Below are positions 44,114-54,800 of a stretch of DNA of 64,000 nucleotides, one piece after another. The stretch comes from Flavobacterium gilvum (lineage in GTDB: Bacteria > Bacteroidota > Bacteroidia > Flavobacteriales > Flavobacteriaceae). The stretch spans positions 3,472,001-3,536,000 of the forward strand of contig NZ_CP017479.1 of assembly GCF_001761465.1 (NCBI RefSeq). Direction: 5' to 3'. The notes beneath the pieces are model-generated. The model was not told the DNA's origin. It was given only the letters and a program-made list of their open reading frames with translations, and did not search any database. The translations under genes and the position numbers were made by a program. The stretch's first letter is position 1; each line of letters begins with the position of its first letter.

Positions 44114-45766
44114 TTATCTAAAAATCCAAAATAATCCTGCCATCAAAAGCAATAATAAGGCCGACAGTGTTTTATAATTTCCAATTCCGCTCCAACCTTT
44201 GCTTTGCAAGGGTTCAAGAAAAGATTTCCAATATAATTTTTCGCTTTGTTCTGTATGTTGAACTGGATACACATAGGAGAAAACAACCTGCATCACGAAA
44301 CAAGCCATAAAAAGATAGAAAGCCATCATCATAAAAGGAATCTGGGCTAATGATGTATCTACATATAATTTATTTACCGTAAAAACAATTGCTCCCAATG
44401 CCGAGCCAATCCACAATGTTAATTTTGCCGACTGGGCTGATGCTTTTTTCCAAAATACACCAAGAAGAAATACACAAGTAATTGGAGGCGCTATGTGAGC
44501 GATAATGTCATTCAATCCGTTAAAAATACTTTCGTATCTGTTAAGCAAAGGCAATAACATCAACGAAAAAACCAATGCTACTCCGGCAGCTATTTTGCCC
44601 ACGCGCACCAATTTTACATCACTTGTATTAGGGCGATAACGTTTATATATATCATACCCAAACATTGTAGAAATCGAATTTAAAGCTCCTGAAACCTGAC
44701 TCATTAATCCCGATAATAATGCCGCTACCAAAATACCAACCAAGCCTGTTGGCAACAATTGTGTTATCATCAAAGTATAAATTCCTTTACTGTTCACGAT
44801 TGTTTTTCCTGTTTCATCAATAGATTGCAAGGCACTGATATCCAATTTTCCTGATTGTGCCAAGGTATATGCGAACAAACCCGGAAGGATAAAAATAAAG
44901 ACAGGTAATATTTTGATAAATCCGCAAAACAAAGGCCCAACTCTCGCGTGATTTTCATCCTTTGCTCCCAAAACACGCTGAACAATTGTCTGATCGGCGC
45001 ACCAATACCAAATTCCGAGTACAGGATAACCCAACATAACGGCATACCAAGGCATTCCGCTAGGGTCACCATGAGGCCGAAGCATTGAGAGTTTGTTCAT
45101 TTCGCCTGTAGATTGCAATACATCGACCATAGGCTGCCAACCTCCCATTTTGAAATAAGCGGCAAAACTTATAATGGCAGCACCAGTTATTAGTACCACA
45201 GTCTGAATGGACTCAGTAATTACAACCGCTTTTAGTCCGCCAACGATCGTATAAATAGCCGTTATTACAGAAATCACAATGACACTGGTATACAAATCCA
45301 CATTGAATAATGTTTTTAAAACAATACCTCCAGCCAGCATCGAAAAAGCGATATGAATAATAATGGCAGACACTATCGAAATAACCACCAACCAGTCACG
45401 GCTGGAACGGTCATATCTACGTTCCAAAAAATCGGGCAATGTAGCAACTCCTGATTTTATATAAAAAGGTGTGAAAAACAACGCCAGCAATATCAGTGTA
45501 AAAGCCGCCATCCATTCAAAATTTCCATTAAGCAAACCGGAATCAAAACCGCTTTGAGCCAAACTCACCAAATGCACCGTAGAAATATTGGTGGCAAAAA
45601 GAGCCAACCCAATCGAAGGCCATTTTAGCGATTTGCCTGCCAAAAAATATTCTCTGGCGGCATTCTCCCTGTTCTTCCTTTTATGGTGAATTCCGTAGGA
45701 CAACCCTATTATTAGGATTCCTATAACGTAACAAATACTGATTATAAGATCTGTGGTTTCTATCAT
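44114..45766 (-). CDS. SGLT-type sodium/solute symporter, probable L-fucose transporter
   Basis: A 550-residue inner-membrane protein of the SSS/SLC5 family with about 13-14 predicted hydrophobic helices. Motifs include AREYFLAGKSLKWPSIGLALFATNIST near residues 38-65, VGGLKAVVITESIQ near 176-189, GIWYWCADQTIVQRVLGAKD near 255-275 and a later GALNSISTMFGYDIYKR. These match sodium/sugar symporters of the SGLT branch. It lies between fuconate dehydratase (100 bp upstream, with a hairpin between) and the mutarotase (14 bp downstream), so L-fucose is the best candidate substrate, but other released monosaccharides cannot be excluded. Confidence 0.9.
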   Translation of the reverse strand: MIETTDLIISICYVIGILIIGLSYGIHHKRKNRENAAREYFLAGKSLKWPSIGLALFATNISTVHLVSLAQSGFDSGLLNGNFEWMAAFTLILLALFFTPFYIKSGVATLPDFLERRYDRSSRDWLVVISIVSAIIIHIAFSMLAGGIVLKTLFNVDLYTSVIVISVITAIYTIVGGLKAVVITESIQTVVLITGAAIISFAAYFKMGGWQPMVDVLQSTGEMNKLSMLRPHGDPSGMPWYAVMLGYPVLGIWYWCADQTIVQRVLGAKDENHARVGPLFCGFIKILPVFIFILPGLFAYTLAQSGKLDISALQSIDETGKTIVNSKGIYTLMITQLLPTGLVGILVAALLSGLMSQVSGALNSISTMFGYDIYKRYRPNTSDVKLVRVGKIAAGVALVFSLMLLPLLNRYESIFNGLNDIIAHIAPPITCVFLLGVFWKKASAQSAKLTLWIGSALGAIVFTVNKLYVDTSLAQIPFMMMAFYLFMACFVMQVVFSYVYPVQHTEQSEKLYWKSFLEPLQSKGWSGIGNYKTLSALLLLLMAGLFWIFR

Positions 45767-45808
45767 TGGTTAGTTAATTTAATAATTTAGATAATGTGAT
45801 AATTTGAT

Positions 45809-45844
45809 AATGTGACAATTAGTAAATTGACTAATTATCACATT
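45809..45844. repeat. Imperfect stem-loop between fuconate dehydratase and symporter genes
   Basis: AATGTGACAATTAGT (45809-45823) pairs with ACTAATTATCACATT (45830-45844), one mismatch in 15, around a 6-nt loop. It lies in the 100-bp gap with further TAAT-type direct repeats. No U-tract follows on the minus strand, so it may influence mRNA stability or partial termination. Confidence 0.55.
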
Positions 45845-45866
45845 GACTAATTAACTAATTGCTAAT

Positions 45867-47093
45867 TTAAAATTCTTTCAAATCACAACTACTACCGGGT
45901 TCCATAGGCGTTTTATACACTCCGCCTTTAATATTCACCGGATGCACGAAATGTTTTTGAAGATGTGGAATATGTTCCAAAAACAAAGCTTCGTGTCCCA
46001 TCGAAATATGATTGAATAACACCAAATGCTGGTGCAATTGTCCCATATCACCTACGTGAGGAACTACTGGAATTCCATATTTTTTGCACAATAAACTCAC
46101 CGAAATAAATTCACTCACCCCACCAACTCTCACTGCGTCTACCTGCATAAATCCAGCACTTTTTGTTTGAAGGTAATTCTTAAAAATAATACGGTTCGGA
46201 ACGTGTTCACCCAATGCTAATTTTGTTGGAGCTATGGCTTCTGCCAAAACTTTATGCGCTAATACATCGTCTGGATGCGTTGGTTCTTCAATCCAATACG
46301 GGTTCATCGATAGGAATTGAGGACAAATCTCCAATGCCTGCGGCAATGTCCATTGTTGGTTGGCATCCAACATAATTGTGGCACTATCACCTGCGGCCTC
46401 TCTTACAAGGTGCGAACGACGAATATCGCGTTCAAATTCTTTGGAACCTACTTTCAATTTCATGGCGGTAAATCCCTCGGCCATTGCTTTGTGGACATTT
46501 TCCCTTACTTTTTCATCGCTGTAATTAAACCAGCCAATAGAAGTATCATATCCCGGATATCCTTTTTCTATAATTTTAGAACGCTCTTCTTTCCCTCCTA
46601 TATTCGATTGCAACAATTCGATTGCCTGCTCCTTGGTCATTTCATCTTCCAAATAAGAAAAATCCAAAGTATTTACAATTTCCTCTGGTTTCAAATCAAT
46701 CAATAATTTCCAGAGAGGCACTCCCCTTTTCTTTGCCCATAAATCATAACAGGCATTGGTCACCGAAGCCAATCCCAGATGCGCCACACCTTTATGGGGA
46801 CCCAACCAGCGAAACTGTTGCTCATTGGAAAGCTCATTGAAAACTTTTCCAAAATCAGCCATTAATTCTTCTATGTCTCTTCCTTTTAATTGATCGGCAA
46901 AAAATTGTGCCGCCTTACAAACCAAATCATTTCCTTCTCCCAAGGTAAAGGCAAATCCGGTTCCTGTATGTCCGCTGTCGTCATGCAAATTTGTAACGGC
47001 ATACGAATAGATTGGGTTTCTGTGAATGGCATCACTTCCCGCTCCGCTCCCCAAAGGATAGCGAGCATCAGCTGTTGATATCTTGAAAATCAT
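45867..47093 (-). CDS. L-fuconate dehydratase (enolase superfamily, mandelate racemase-like)
   Basis: A 408-residue cytosolic enzyme. The N-terminal capping domain has DARYPLGSGAGSDAIHRNP and GFAFTLGEGN, close to characterised fuconate dehydratases and human ENOSF1. The barrel carries the full active site: MKLKVG (K212, K214), MLDANQQW (D243), WIEEPTHPDD (E269), GEHVP (E296) and VVPHVGDMGQ (H346). The spacings match those recalled for Xanthomonas FucD. It dehydrates L-fuconate to 2-keto-3-deoxy-L-fuconate, the middle step of the non-phosphorylated fucose route. It is second in the operon, 11 bp after the GH29 fucosidase gene. Its specificity has stronger sequence support than that of the other pathway enzymes. 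Confidence 0.93.
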   Translation of the reverse strand: MIFKISTADARYPLGSGAGSDAIHRNPIYSYAVTNLHDDSGHTGTGFAFTLGEGNDLVCKAAQFFADQLKGRDIEELMADFGKVFNELSNEQQFRWLGPHKGVAHLGLASVTNACYDLWAKKRGVPLWKLLIDLKPEEIVNTLDFSYLEDEMTKEQAIELLQSNIGGKEERSKIIEKGYPGYDTSIGWFNYSDEKVRENVHKAMAEGFTAMKLKVGSKEFERDIRRSHLVREAAGDSATIMLDANQQWTLPQALEICPQFLSMNPYWIEEPTHPDDVLAHKVLAEAIAPTKLALGEHVPNRIIFKNYLQTKSAGFMQVDAVRVGGVSEFISVSLLCKKYGIPVVPHVGDMGQLHQHLVLFNHISMGHEALFLEHIPHLQKHFVHPVNIKGGVYKTPMEPGSSCDLKEF

Positions 47094-47104
47094 TTGATAG
47101 TAAA

Positions 47105-48526
47105 TTAATTATTTATAATAGGTAATTTTTCGGCATTTTTATCCAGTTCCAAAACAATCACTGAATTTATAGCATCTGGCAAAACTTTTGGTAAATTGAT
47201 CAATACTCCAAAATCTTTATTTTGGGCAAATGAAACAACATCACCATTCATGAACTTCGCCGATTTTATTTTGGCATCAGCCAAAACCGGCAGAATAAGT
47301 TTATCTGCATTTCTTTCAAAAATATGCAAGTAAATAACATTTCCTTTTCGAGTTGTAGCATAAGTACTGTTCGGTTTATAAGGTCCTCCTTTGGTTCCAT
47401 AAATAGAAGTTCCATATTTACCAAGCCAAACTCCCATTTCTTTCAATCGCTCGATTTGTCTGGCTTCTATTCGACCATCTGCCATTGGGCCGACATTGAA
47501 CAGTAAATTTCCGTTACCACCCGCCGTTTTTGCCAAAGTTTGAATACATTCCTTTAAGGTTTTCATCTTGTCGTTGGATTTCCAAGCCCATTGATTGCAA
47601 ATCGTGATACAACTTTCCCATGGGAAGTTCATTTCAATATTTCCAATCCTTTGTTCTGGTGTATCAAAATCACCCACCATCTTACTGTGATCTACTGTAT
47701 TATCACCAATTCCAGATATTTCTTTACCCAAGCGATTATTAATAATTAAATCTTTCTTAATACTTTTCAGATATTGATATATATCAACTCCCATTTCATT
47801 AGTCCATGCGTCTTCCCACATACCATCAAACCAAAGCATATAAGGATCGTAATTGACAACCAACTCTTTCAACTCATTTTTCATCGTCTGTCTAAATTTA
47901 TCCATATTTGCATTTGGATCAATTTTTTTTGCTCTATCATGCAGGGGATAATTCTTGTCATGCCAATCTAAAACCGTGAAGTAGATACAAAATTTAATGT
48001 CGTACTTTTTACAAGCTTTGGCTAATTCCCCAACGATATCCTTTTTAAATGGCGAATTCATAATATTATAATCCGAAAAAGCAGTTGGCCAAAGGCAAAA
48101 ACCATCATGATGTTTTGCCGTAATTGTTATATACTTCATACCCGCATCTTTCGCCGTTTTTACCCAAGCATCGGCATCAAACAATATGGGATTAAATTCT
48201 TTGTATAGATTATCATAATCTTCCGTTTTGACTTCATTTCCTCGGCTCCAGCCAATTTCGGTACCACGAAGAGTAACTGGTCCCCAATGAATAAACATTC
48301 CAAAACGCTTATCCATAAAATCATCCATCACCGCTTTTGAAGTTTTAATATCTGCACCCAACTGCTGAGTACTTGTCGTACTTGGCAGTTGAGCATTTGC
48401 AGACATACAACCTATCAAAACAAAAAAAACATAAAAAACCAATTTGTCCAACCAGTATCTTCTTGCATTCATGCAATTCAACACATACAATTGCTGTCTC
48501 TTTATATATATCAAAATCTTTTTCAC
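47105..48526 (-). CDS. Secreted GH29 alpha-L-fucosidase
   Basis: A retaining fucosidase of up to 473 residues. The listed start is a GTG at 48526; an ATG at 48472 (MNARRYWLDKLVFYVFF) also gives a good signal peptide ending SANAQ, so the start is uncertain. Family features: FMDKRFGMFIHWGPVTLRGTEIGWSR (about 70-95), ITAKHHDGFCLWPT (135-148), KYDIKFCIYFTVLDWHD, and MLWFDGMWED with D234 as likely nucleophile; GNGNLLFNVGPMADGRI follows. A C-terminal beta-sandwich ends the protein. It releases alpha-L-fucose from oligosaccharides and heads an operon with fuconate dehydratase, symporter, mutarotase and dehydrogenase, so release and catabolism of fucose are linked. Confidence 0.94.
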   Translation of the reverse strand: MKKILIYIKRQQLYVLNCMNARRYWLDKLVFYVFFVLIGCMSANAQLPSTTSTQQLGADIKTSKAVMDDFMDKRFGMFIHWGPVTLRGTEIGWSRGNEVKTEDYDNLYKEFNPILFDADAWVKTAKDAGMKYITITAKHHDGFCLWPTAFSDYNIMNSPFKKDIVGELAKACKKYDIKFCIYFTVLDWHDKNYPLHDRAKKIDPNANMDKFRQTMKNELKELVVNYDPYMLWFDGMWEDAWTNEMGVDIYQYLKSIKKDLIINNRLGKEISGIGDNTVDHSKMVGDFDTPEQRIGNIEMNFPWESCITICNQWAWKSNDKMKTLKECIQTLAKTAGGNGNLLFNVGPMADGRIEARQIERLKEMGVWLGKYGTSIYGTKGGPYKPNSTYATTRKGNVIYLHIFERNADKLILPVLADAKIKSAKFMNGDVVSFAQNKDFGVLINLPKVLPDAINSVIVLELDKNAEKLPIINN

Positions 48527-48935
48527 TTAATTTTTTTTTTTAATGAGCTATTGTAAGCAAATTTATCGGTAACTTATTTCAAATTAAATAGTGTATTCAA
48601 TTATTATAATGGACAATCTTATTATTATTTGTTAAAAAAACGACTCAGAGTATCTAAAACTCATATTTATAACTTTTTTAATAAAAAAACAGAACCTGTA
48701 ATTCTTTATTTTATCAAATACCACTAACTATTTAACAATTATAATTCCGTTTCAACATCAATTATACATAGAAAGACGTTTTGATTATTATCCTTATAAA
48801 TTATTATCTTACTAAAGACAAAACCTGAAAAAAACCATTTGGAAAATGATTTATAAATGCTCATTAAAATAATTAATCAAACAAAATAAAATTGTATTTT
48901 AGCACAAATTGCTTTTTTACAACATTCCAAAGAAT
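48527..48935. other. Divergent promoter region between GH29 operon and AraC regulator
   Basis: About 400 bp without genes. It holds a TAAATTTG -7-like box for the GH29 side (48558-48565) and an ATGGACAAT element flanked by TTATTAT repeats at 48601-48631, which recurs upstream of SusC pair 2. The rest is AT-rich. The regulator's own promoter is not clear. Confidence 0.55.
48558..48565 (-). promoter_or_regulatory. Possible -7 promoter element of the GH29-fucose operon
   Basis: The minus strand reads TAAATTTG, a full TAnnTTTG match, 32 bp before the GTG start at 48526. A TTTG lies 14 bp further upstream, closer than the usual spacing, so the -33 partner is unclear. Confidence 0.35.
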
Positions 48936-49838
48936 ATGAAAATTTTTAAACAGCGAGATGGATTTCAAGGTGAAAAATTAATATCGTTACCCGATACTAT
49001 TTGGCAAAAAGCCATAAAAGAAAATCCAGTGCTAAGTCACTTATACATAACTCATATTGGTTATTTCCCAAAGGCAGCTTATCATTTTAGAAAACGAAAA
49101 AGCGGATGCACTGATAACATTTTTATTTATTGTTTGCGAGGCAAAGGTTGGTACACGATTAATGACAGACGTTTTGATGTCAACCCTAATCAATTTTTTA
49201 TAATTCCGGCAACCAATGAACCTCTAAGTTACGGAGCCGATGAAAATGATCCGTGGACTATCTACTGGATTCACTTCAGCGGTTACGACATGGATACATT
49301 CAATTCAAGTTTCAACATAGGCTTATTGGATGGCCCTCACCAAATTGCCTACAACGAAAAAGGAATAAATTTATGGGAATCAATGTACCAAAATCTAGAA
49401 AAAGGTTATGGTAAAGAGAACATTACCAAAGCTAATTTATGCTTATATCATTTTATCGCGTCGTTTCTGTTTCCTGATGTAAATATTAATGAAAAGAAAC
49501 AGGACGAAAAAGACTCCATCAGCAACACGATTGCATATATGAGAACTAAATTGGCCGAAAAACTCACATTGGAAGATCTAGCTCTCATGAACGACCTCTC
49601 ACCTTCGCACTTTTCATTACTATTCAAAAAAAGCACTGGAATGGCTCCGTTGGATTATTTTATCCATTTGAAATTACAACAGGCCTGTTTGCAATTACTG
49701 ACATCTGAGATTAAGGTAAAAAAAATTGCTTCTGATTTGGGATATGATGACCCTTATTATTTTTCGAGACTATTCAAAAAATACATGAATATGTCCCCAT
49801 TACAATATCGTTTTTCGCCTGCTTCAAAATCGTCGTAA
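48936..49838 (+). CDS. AraC-family transcriptional regulator with N-terminal cupin sensor domain
   Basis: The only convincing plus-strand gene. The ATG at 48936 (MKIFKQRDGF) is preferred; the open frame reaches back to a TTG at 48909. The product is about 300 residues. An N-terminal cupin-like sensor (about 45-150: NIFIYCLRGKGWYTINDRRFDVNPNQ, then PWTIYWIHFSG) is followed by a C-terminal double helix-turn-helix (LTLEDLALMNDLSPSHFSLLFKKSTGM and KKIASDLGYDDPYYFSRLFKKYMNMSP). Such proteins usually activate sugar-use genes on binding a mono- or oligosaccharide. It is divergent from the GH29 operon and convergent with SusC/D pair 2. A likely inducer is fucose or a fucosylated sugar; this is inferred from position only. 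Confidence 0.9.
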   Translation: MKIFKQRDGFQGEKLISLPDTIWQKAIKENPVLSHLYITHIGYFPKAAYHFRKRKSGCTDNIFIYCLRGKGWYTINDRRFDVNPNQFFIIPATNEPLSYGADENDPWTIYWIHFSGYDMDTFNSSFNIGLLDGPHQIAYNEKGINLWESMYQNLEKGYGKENITKANLCLYHFIASFLFPDVNINEKKQDEKDSISNTIAYMRTKLAEKLTLEDLALMNDLSPSHFSLLFKKSTGMAPLDYFIHLKLQQACLQLLTSEIKVKKIASDLGYDDPYYFSRLFKKYMNMSPLQYRFSPASKSS

Positions 49839-49879
49839 GAGATTGTAGTTTTTTTTTAACTTTCTTTAAACAAATAAAA

Positions 49880-49925
49880 AATCTCCTGTCCGAGACATTA
49901 CTATGAATGACTCAAACAGGAGATT
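49880..49925. terminator. Bidirectional terminator between AraC gene and SusD pair 2
   Basis: AATCTCCTGT (49880-49889) pairs perfectly with ACAGGAGATT (49916-49925) around a 26-nt loop. T-runs follow on both strands, so it can end transcription of both convergent genes. Confidence 0.85.
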
Positions 49926-49954
49926 ATTTTTTTGATTGTAATCAAATAATCAGA

Positions 49955-51880
49955 TTACCATCCTGGATTTTGTTTTATGTTTGGATTAAGTACAATTTGA
50001 TTGGTTGGAATCCATTCCAAATAGTATTTATCCAACCATCCTTTACCAATTTTGGTAGGATCGTCAAAACGTTTTACGTAACCCTCATTCGCATTGGCAG
50101 TGAAGTCTCTGTTTACCAACGGAAGGATTGAAGCATTCCATTTAGCACTTGGAGTTGCAAGAACGTTACCATTGGCATCAAGATTTCTCCAATTAGCTCT
50201 TATAACATAAACCCCCAAATTAGGCTGATTTACATAATATGGAGCTTTTTTCCAACGACGTACATCTTGGAATCCAAATCCCATACCCATCAACTCAGAC
50301 ATACGTTCACGACGGATTTCCCACAATACTGGAGCAACCGTTTGGTCACGTGCTGTATCCCATCCGGCATCAATATTGGCAACTATCATATTGGCAACAC
50401 CCACTCTTGGACGCAATTTATTAATAGTTATATCAGCAATTGACTGAGTAAACTGCCCTCTTTCATAACTGGCTTCAGCCAAGTTCAACAATGTTTCTTC
50501 AATCCAAAAAACAGGTTTATCAGCAACGTTTCCGTTAACATCATCATCCCATGTATGGTAATTTCTCCATAAAGTATAACCAGTCCATGAACCAAATTGA
50601 GGAGCCCCAACATCGGCAATATTCGGAGAGTTAAAACTAGTCGATGCTCCACCAAACCAAAGCACAGGAAGATTCTTAGATGTACCAGGGAAAGCAGTTT
50701 TCACAACATTAATAAATTCCATATTATCAGTAACATCAGGATCTCCCGCATAATACCCTACAGAATTGTAAGTTGAACCATCGCTATAACTTGGATTTGG
50801 TGACCCTCCAACAATACTAAGCTTTCTACTATAAGGAGGAACAACTGTTCCTATCAAACGCAAATCACGGTTACGAAATTCCTTAAACATTGTTCTATCT
50901 CCTTGATAAAGAGGCGAAGTCGAAATTGGTCTACCATCTTTACAAAGATAATTCTCAACAGTACATTTTGGCATATCATAAGCCAAAGCAGTAGTTTTTT
51001 CATAACGGCTACTGAAATGTGTGAAAACACCTGGCTCAAATTGCTTGTACAAGATAATCCCTGGATAAGTTGATAAATCATTAGAGTTTAACAACTGATC
51101 ATAACTAGCGGCAACACTAGGATATTTGGCAGCTAATAATTTAGACACACGAATACACTCATCCAAATATTTATCAGAATCCCCTAGTCCATGGTATTTT
51201 CTCCATGTTCCTTCGAACAGGAAGAAACGAGACATCAAAGCTTGTACACAAGCGGTATTGATTGTGTTTACACCATCTCCAGCAGGTCTAATATGCGTTT
51301 CGGCCCATTGTAAATCGGCTAATACATGATCTGCGACTTCTTTACGAGGAGTACGAGGACCGTAAATAATATCTGTATCATCTTCTTGAACAACTTGATC
51401 AATCCAAGGCACATCCCCAAAACGAGAAATCAACTCATAATACGAATAAGCTCTCCAAAACAACCCTACTGAACGGTAATGATCTTTGTCGGCTTGGGAC
51501 ATTTTACTCCCATCAATATTTTGAAGCATTAGATTAGCACGCTTAATAGCGCTAAAAGTCCAACCGTTTCCAGTTGCTCCAGTCACTTTTAATTGTGTAC
51601 GCATCTGATTACCATCAACCGTTTTATTTTTCGAAGTAAGCCACCCCCCAAGCATATCTCCATTATAATTACTTTGGTTAGCATCCATACCTCGGTAAAA
51701 ATTGTTCGTGTCAGTAAATACTCCATAATAACCCCAAGCAAAAGTCTTGAAATTCTCTGCTGTTACAAAAGCCGTTTTTTCCGAAAGGGCATCTTTTGGA
51801 TATTTCTCCAAAAAATCATCATTGCAACTCGCCAAAGCAAGCATTGCAGTGATTCCTAATATATATTTTTTCATTTTCAT
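49955..51880 (-). CDS. SusD/RagB-family outer-membrane glycan-binding lipoprotein (pair 2)
   Basis: A 641-residue SusD-like lipoprotein: signal MKMKKYILGITAMLALASC, then NDDFLEKYPKDALSEKTAF, a typical SusD N-terminus. FWRAYSYYELISRFGDVPWIDQ near 130-150, and FWIEETLLNLAEASYERG and IRRERMSELMGMGFGFQDVRRW in the C-terminal half, are characteristic of the family. The gene starts 14 bp after the SusC stop of the same pair. It should bind extracellular glycan and deliver it to SusC. A bidirectional terminator ends the unit. The ligand is not readable from the sequence, but proximity to GH29 and GH20 genes suggests a fucosylated, HexNAc-containing glycan. Confidence 0.94.
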   Translation of the reverse strand: MKMKKYILGITAMLALASCNDDFLEKYPKDALSEKTAFVTAENFKTFAWGYYGVFTDTNNFYRGMDANQSNYNGDMLGGWLTSKNKTVDGNQMRTQLKVTGATGNGWTFSAIKRANLMLQNIDGSKMSQADKDHYRSVGLFWRAYSYYELISRFGDVPWIDQVVQEDDTDIIYGPRTPRKEVADHVLADLQWAETHIRPAGDGVNTINTACVQALMSRFFLFEGTWRKYHGLGDSDKYLDECIRVSKLLAAKYPSVAASYDQLLNSNDLSTYPGIILYKQFEPGVFTHFSSRYEKTTALAYDMPKCTVENYLCKDGRPISTSPLYQGDRTMFKEFRNRDLRLIGTVVPPYSRKLSIVGGSPNPSYSDGSTYNSVGYYAGDPDVTDNMEFINVVKTAFPGTSKNLPVLWFGGASTSFNSPNIADVGAPQFGSWTGYTLWRNYHTWDDDVNGNVADKPVFWIEETLLNLAEASYERGQFTQSIADITINKLRPRVGVANMIVANIDAGWDTARDQTVAPVLWEIRRERMSELMGMGFGFQDVRRWKKAPYYVNQPNLGVYVIRANWRNLDANGNVLATPSAKWNASILPLVNRDFTANANEGYVKRFDDPTKIGKGWLDKYYLEWIPTNQIVLNPNIKQNPGW

Positions 51881-51894
51881 AATTTTTTTCAGTA

Positions 51895-54800
51895 TTAAAA
51901 TGTCATATTTAGACCAAATGATGTAGTCTTATAAAAAGGATACCCCCAACTTAAGCTCTCTGGATCTCTTCCTTTTTCAAGATGCGACCAAGTGTATGGA
52001 TTTTCAACAGAGCAGAATACTTTAAAGGAATTCAGACCTGCCTTTTTTACAAATTTTGACGGTACATTGTATCCAAACGTTACGTTTTTCAAACGCAAGT
52101 ATGAAGCATTCACTAAATAACGATCTTGAATTTTGGTATTACTACCAACGTTCGCATTTTCGTTATAAAGACGCGGATAGGCCGGATTAGGATTAATTGG
52201 TTGCCAATTACCATTAGCAGGATCAATCGGTTGCCAGTAATCTAACTGGTGTGAATACACAGTTGCAAAGTTTCTATCAAGAAGAGGGAAATGCAACATA
52301 TCTGAAACCCAAGCATCACGTTTTCCTACTCCGTTCATTGCAAAAGACAAATCAAAGCCAGCATAATTCACCCCTCCATTTATACCATAAGAATAGCGGG
52401 CAGTAGTATTCCCAATAACTTGTCTATCTCCTGGATCATCTACTGTGTTCATACCAGCGTCAATTTCATTCGCTTTTGAAGTTCCTTTGTCAGATAAGTT
52501 TTTATATTTTACATCTCCTGGACGTACAGCTGTTCCTTTGATTGAAGTTACTCCATCTTTAAGTACCCAATTATTTGTTTGCCACCCGTCTTTAAAATCT
52601 TCTATAGTATAATACCCGTCATTTTTGTACCCCCAGATTTCACCTAATTTCTGACCCACATAATAAGTAGAAGTATTTGTATATTCTGCTGATAACAGAC
52701 GAGATGCATTATCATATTTGGTAATTTCAGTTTGCGAATCATATAGATTCACCCCTACATAATACCCTACTTGGCCTATTTTGTCTCTCCAGCTCAAAGA
52801 AGCTTCCCATCCTTTGGTTTCCAAATCGGCTGCATTTTGAAGTGGAGCCGTTGCCCCCACTACAGCAGGCAATTCCATACCTGGAGCCAACATCCCTGTT
52901 GTTTGACGAATATAATAAGCTCCTGATCCATTCAAACGTCTATTGAACAAAGCGATATCAAGACCTACTTCAGAAGTTGCAACCATTTCCCAAGTATAAT
53001 CCTGACGTACTAAAGGAGGCATCCCGAGTGTAGCTGGTTGCGTAGTCCCTACAATCCAAGGCGCTCTGCTCGGATCCATTTTTGGAGAGTACCCATAAGC
53101 TGGAATATTTTGGTTCCCAATTTGTCCCCAAGATCCACGTATTTTAAATTCATCCAACCATTTATCACTCCAATCCATAAAACTTTCTTTAGCTACTTGC
53201 CAACCAGCAGATACTGAAGGGAAGAAACCAAATCTTGTTTCTTTTGGAAACTTCGAAGAACCATCATAACGACCATTGGTTTCCAAAAGATATTTGTCCT
53301 TATAATTGTAATTTACTCTGTAAAAACTACTTCTAATACTGGTATCAATAAATCCATCACTTGCGATCGTCTCACCTACAGCAGTACTAATAGATGGCAA
53401 GTCTGAATTGATTATTTCTTTACGATTAACATTCAAAATTTCACTATAACTTCTTTCCTGAGAAAAACCTTGCATTATTTTAAATCTGTGGTCACCACTA
53501 GGGCTGTTAAAGCTATACGAAGCATAAGCATTTAAAGAGCGGTACTCATTATTCCCCTTGTTATTGCTATAGGACTGCACCGGAGGATTAGTAAATGCAG
53601 TTGATGGAGTTACAACCATATTGGTCTCTATATAGTCTGTACTCTTCGTAAATGTTTTGGCATCGGTGAAAAAATCATCCATAGTGTACTCTGCCACACC
53701 TTCAAATCCCTTGAAAGGTGTTAAAACGGTACGGGAAAAAATTCTGGTTTCCTTTCTAATGTTTTGATCAGGATATCCATATTTAATATAATTTTGAGGA
53801 GCCGAGAAAATAAATGTAGGACCATTCAAATCAGTTGATTTTGGAACATCTGTGTCAACTGGCGTGAAATTAGGCAACTGACGGTAGATTGGTCCCAAAG
53901 TTACCAATGATCTCTCTGAAGTGTTGTATTTGAAATCCAAAGAGGTGTTCAACCATTTGGCTAAATCTGCACTTACATAAGAACCTAAATTGTATCTTTT
54001 ATACATATCCTTGTTTGTAATCAGCGGACCGTCATTATTAACAGTACCTAAAGACATGCGATACGTAATTGTTTCCGATCCTCCAGAAGCAGAAAAATCA
54101 TGAGTTTGTTGAAATCCATGATTATCAAATATTCCATTTTGAATATTTGTATCTTTCAAATAATAGTAATTATTAGAATCACTCGCTGGCATAAATCTGC
54201 CTTCAGCCTGAAATTTACCAGGATTATTGGTTAAGAAATTAGCTGGATCAGCATTATAATCTCTGATGTATTTTTCCCACACTACATAATTCTGTCTAGT
54301 AGGTCCTCCTACTAGAGGAGTATTACTCCAATTTGCAAGAGTATGCACTATGTCTGCAATTGGAGCCTGCTCCACTTGATTGATTGGTGAAGTGAAAGCA
54401 AAGTTATTATTATAGTTAAAAACTGTTTTGGAGTTTTTCTTAGCTCTCTTAGTAGTAACTAGTACTACTCCAAAAGCCGCTCGCGCACCATAAATAGCAG
54501 TAGAAGCGGCATCTTTAAGTACCGAAACCGACTCAACATCCTCTGGATTCAACATATTAATATCCCCCTCAGCATTGTCAATCAAAACAAGTGCTGATGG
54601 TGGTGTAACACTACCGTCACTGTTAATTGTACCACTAATTGAGGTAACACCACGTATATTAAAGGTTGCTGCAGCACCCGGCGTAGAAGGGTTAGTAACA
54701 GTAAGCCCCGGTACCGCACCTTGAAGTGCTGCTCCTACAGTAGTAATAGGACGATCTCCTAAAACTTCACTCATTTTAACTTGACTTACAGAACCTGTTA

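Noticed and set aside
45809..45844. Stem-loop as a riboswitch
   Set aside because: It is a single AT-rich hairpin with no conserved riboswitch core and lies between operon genes.
48909..48935. TTG start extending the AraC regulator by nine residues
   Set aside because: The ATG at 48936 gives a more typical start; the extension has no conserved sequence.
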